Origin: Paucisalibacillus algeriensis
GTDB taxonomy: Bacteria > Bacillota > Bacilli > Bacillales > Amphibacillaceae
Direction of reading: 5' to 3'
Assembly: GCF_000577245.1 (NCBI RefSeq)
Contig: NZ_CBYO010000007.1
Location: 186,001-250,000 of the forward strand
DNA length: 64,000 nt
Under the pieces are notes generated by a model. It did not search any database and was not told where the DNA came from. It was given only the letters and a program-made list of their open reading frames with translations. Within the stretch, counting starts at the first letter, position 1. Every line of letters begins with the position of its first letter. Below are positions 62,392 to 64,000 of the stretch, in pieces. Both the position numbers and the translations under genes were made by a program.

Positions 62392-62517
62392 TCATGCGGT
62401 TGAATCTAATTCCCCGTACTCGGGGTCTGCAAATAATGAGCTTGTAGGCTGAATTAATGTGAAAAGCAATGCAAAACCTAAAAGTGTTTTAACTAAGTTA
62501 GTTTTGATTTCTTTCAT
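62392..62517 (-). CDS. Secreted signalling-peptide precursor, AimP/Phr/PapR-like, 41 residues
   Basis: ATG at 62517 with GGAGGAGG six bases upstream, one of the best ribosome sites in the window. Translation: KEIKTNLVKTLL, then GFALLFTLIQPTSSLFA (hydrophobic, ending in an L-F-A signal-peptidase-like site), then DPEYGELDSTA and stop. A basic start, a hydrophobic core and a short hydrophilic tail are the layout of AimP, Phr and PapR pheromone precursors, whose mature signal is the last five to seven residues. It starts 90 bp after the stop of the AimR-like receptor on the same strand and is followed by a terminator. The mature peptide could be G-E-L-D-S-T-A or shorter; it lacks the final G-A of known AimP peptides. 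Confidence 0.8.
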   Translation of the reverse strand: MKEIKTNLVKTLLGFALLFTLIQPTSSLFADPEYGELDSTA

Positions 62518-62606
62518 GTTATTCCTCCTCCCTCATTTCTTCTTTAATGATACATTCAAGTTGAATCCCATCATTAACGATTCCACCGTATTCCCGAATT
62601 CTCTCT

Positions 62607-63677
62607 CTATAATCCCAATTTTTTTATCGCATTCATCGGTAATCTGCTAAAAAAATAGTCACTTCTTTCCACGAACATTCTGCATGACTCCGATAAAAGA
62701 GTTTTATCCTTCTTGGCAAGTCCCATGTAATACATCTTAAATGGGCTCTCTGTATATATATCCCCTAATAATTCAATCGCTTTTTCGTTATTTCCTTTTG
62801 CGATTTCAAGATGAGCTTGTTCGCTAATATCATCTGTTACTACTCCATTTGTTCTACCAAAGTGGGCAGCAAAGAATGGAATTGATTTATTATTAATGGA
62901 GTGTATGAATTTTTTAAGATTAAACTTTTCAGCAATTTTTAATGCTTCCTTTAAATGGTACATACCTTGATAATACGTATCAAAGGAATAAGTTAACGCT
63001 AGGTTCATATGTAAATTCACTTTTGTGGTTGGACTATTTGTTTGGTTTAGTGCTCTAAATGCATATTTTCTTGCCATGATTAACTCATTACGAGTCCAAT
63101 AATAAACGAATAATTTTTGATAAGTCCTTAAATTAAAGCTGGAAAGAATATAATTATCTTGAATCGATTCAAATAATTCCTGTTGCCTTTCCAAAAAGTT
63201 GCCAAATTGGTTAAAATCCATTTGGCTGAAGTATGTATCCACGATAACAAGTTCAATTAAACATTTTAGTTCTGGATCAGGAGGAATCATTTCTTGTAAA
63301 CGCGTTCGCATTTCCCCAACTGAATATTTCCTATCACGGCGGTCTAAGATAATTTGATAAACCTCCGCCCATAATTGGTTGGATGGGTTATTGGATAGTT
63401 GGTTTTTTGTGATCAAGATTCTAAGATCATCATAAAAACCATTCATATATAAGAATTCCATACCCTTTTTCCGAATCTCATTAGTAGATGATTGTAAGCA
63501 GAATTTACGTGTTAGATCAATTACTTCTTCCTCTTCATGATCTTGGGACAGTAATAAAATAATTTGTCCAATGGATAATTCAGCACTCTCTGAAATTGGC
63601 GTCAACGACTCTGGCATTATGCTTATATTTCCATAACTCATTTTTTGGGGACCATTCCTTTCAATATACATAGGCAT
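62607..63677 (-). CDS. aimR: AimR-like TPR peptide-pheromone receptor
   Basis: 356 residues, all helical, matching AimR of SPbeta-group phages in layout: a helix ending in R-K-F-C-L (compare K-D-Y-C-L), then N-Q-L-W-A-E-V-Y-Q-I, repeats with ARKYAFRALNQTNSPTTKVN and LKEALKIAEKFNLKKFI, and the C-terminal pattern AHLEIAKGNNEKAIELL, YYMGLAKKDKTLLSES, RLPMNAIKKLGL. AimR binds a hexapeptide and controls transcription. The helix-turn-helix expected at the N-terminus is not recognisable: a stop codon lies just before the ATG and only about 33 residues precede the homologous part. No good ribosome site precedes the first ATG; AAAGGA precedes the Met at codon 13. No phage genes nearby. Confidence 0.8.
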   Translation of the reverse strand: MPMYIERNGPQKMSYGNISIMPESLTPISESAELSIGQIILLLSQDHEEEEVIDLTRKFCLQSSTNEIRKKGMEFLYMNGFYDDLRILITKNQLSNNPSNQLWAEVYQIILDRRDRKYSVGEMRTRLQEMIPPDPELKCLIELVIVDTYFSQMDFNQFGNFLERQQELFESIQDNYILSSFNLRTYQKLFVYYWTRNELIMARKYAFRALNQTNSPTTKVNLHMNLALTYSFDTYYQGMYHLKEALKIAEKFNLKKFIHSINNKSIPFFAAHFGRTNGVVTDDISEQAHLEIAKGNNEKAIELLGDIYTESPFKMYYMGLAKKDKTLLSESCRMFVERSDYFFSRLPMNAIKKLGL

Positions 63678-63917
63678 CTGTTAGATAATTTATATTAATG
63701 AAAGTTACTAGACTGTGAAAACTATTTTGTCTATTAAATGTGATATATTATATTCTAGTAAAATTAATGCAATTTAATAGTAACATATAAATTCCTAGTT
63801 AAAAGGTATAATCGTTCGACATATTTCTTATGGAAACATTGAATTTGTAGGATTTTTGACAGATTATGCAATTGTTAGCTAGTAGAAGTTTTTTGAAGAA
63901 AGAATTCTGCAAAAAAA

Positions 63918-63951
63918 AGAAATCCTAGCATGTTAATTTACTAGGATTTCT
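63918..63951 (-). terminator. Terminator of the gene at the right edge
   Basis: On the minus strand AGAAATCCTAG pairs perfectly with CTAGGATTTCT, 12-nt loop, followed by TTTTTTTG. It isolates the receptor/peptide cassette from the upstream gene. Confidence 0.92.
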
Positions 63952-63957
63952 AACTAA

Positions 63958-64000
63958 TTATTCTGCTGAATCCGTTGAATTTTCTTCCTGGTTTGGTTCA
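63958..64000 (-). CDS. C-terminal end of an unidentified gene, cut by the right edge
   Basis: The last 13 codons before TAA (63958-63960) read EPNQEENSTDSAE, an acidic disordered tail, and a perfect terminator follows. In Bacillaceae spoIIQ commonly lies upstream of spoIIID, so this could be the SpoIIQ tail; the fragment is too short to show it. Confidence 0.45.
   Translation of the reverse strand, partial: EPNQEENSTDSAE

Noticed and set aside
62459-62650. A plus-strand frame opposite the peptide gene.
   Set aside because: No ribosome site; the minus-strand frame has an excellent one and a signal peptide.
62607-63677. A prophage arbitrium module.
   Set aside because: Flanks are spoIIID on one side and a terminator plus an unidentified gene end on the other; no integrase, repressor or structural phage gene is visible in the window.

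Overview
The window is low-GC, Gram-positive DNA from a flagellated, endospore-forming member of the Bacillaceae. The block spoIIID - mbl - flhO - flhP - fabZ near the right end has the gene order known from Bacillus and its relatives, and AGGAGG-type ribosome sites with frequent TTG/GTG starts fit. Genus cannot be fixed from sequence alone; an Oceanobacillus/Ornithinibacillus-like organism is a reasonable guess. No rRNA, tRNA, CRISPR array, insertion sequence or prophage was seen.

1-26.4 kb, almost entirely on the minus strand, is a large cell-surface polymer locus. In transcription order it holds galU, two GT4-type glycosyltransferases, a GT2 transferase, a TagG-like ABC permease, an ABC ATPase with two nucleotide-binding domains, two large paralogous GT2 proteins, a TupA-like ATP-grasp protein, two cyanophycin-synthetase-like ATP-grasp/acylphosphatase-like proteins, a CapA-like phosphoesterase, a third such ATP-grasp protein, two YheC/YheD-type ATP-grasp proteins, then an amidase and a partial glucosaminidase loaded with peptidoglycan-binding repeats. 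Six ATP-grasp ligases plus CapA and an ABC-2 exporter suggest a polymer in which sugar chains are joined to amino acids, similar in concept to teichuronopeptide or polyglutamate. Five of these proteins share a coiled-coil plus S-x-S-W-K-x-x-K-P-type tag. A UDP-HexNAc dehydrogenase (26.6 kb, plus strand) and TagO (33.7 kb) probably feed the same wall chemistry.

28-33.5 kb is a small catabolic group: APC permease, sodium:solute symporter, YtcJ-like amidohydrolase and a GntR/UTRA regulator. 35-42.4 kb carries decaying genes (a GDPD gene with an internal stop, a split tandem paralogue), small secreted or membrane proteins, a Vpr-like subtilase, and an orphan double-hairpin protein resembling the ATP synthase c subunit.

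43-54.4 kb: the two halves of a ThrE-type exporter lie about 10 kb apart. Between them are an ECF sigma factor with an ABC-2 transporter operon, a PadR/HAAS regulator pair with a serine hydrolase and a perfect palindromic operator, and a PAS-GGDEF-EAL protein.

54.6-64 kb: a CNNM/CBS transporter-like protein, small proteins, fabZ, flhP, flhO, mbl and spoIIID. Then comes an AimR-like TPR receptor followed by a 41-codon secreted peptide gene that resembles an arbitrium/Phr-type pheromone precursor, a self-contained signalling cassette between terminators and next to spoIIID, with no phage genes in view.

Five gene-free stretches between 42.4 and 61.5 kb carry a family of degenerate 21-bp repeats with a CATG core in exact 21-bp phase. 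I do not recognise this family. The pheromone cassette, the ATP-grasp polymer locus and the 21-bp repeats are the most novel-looking items.
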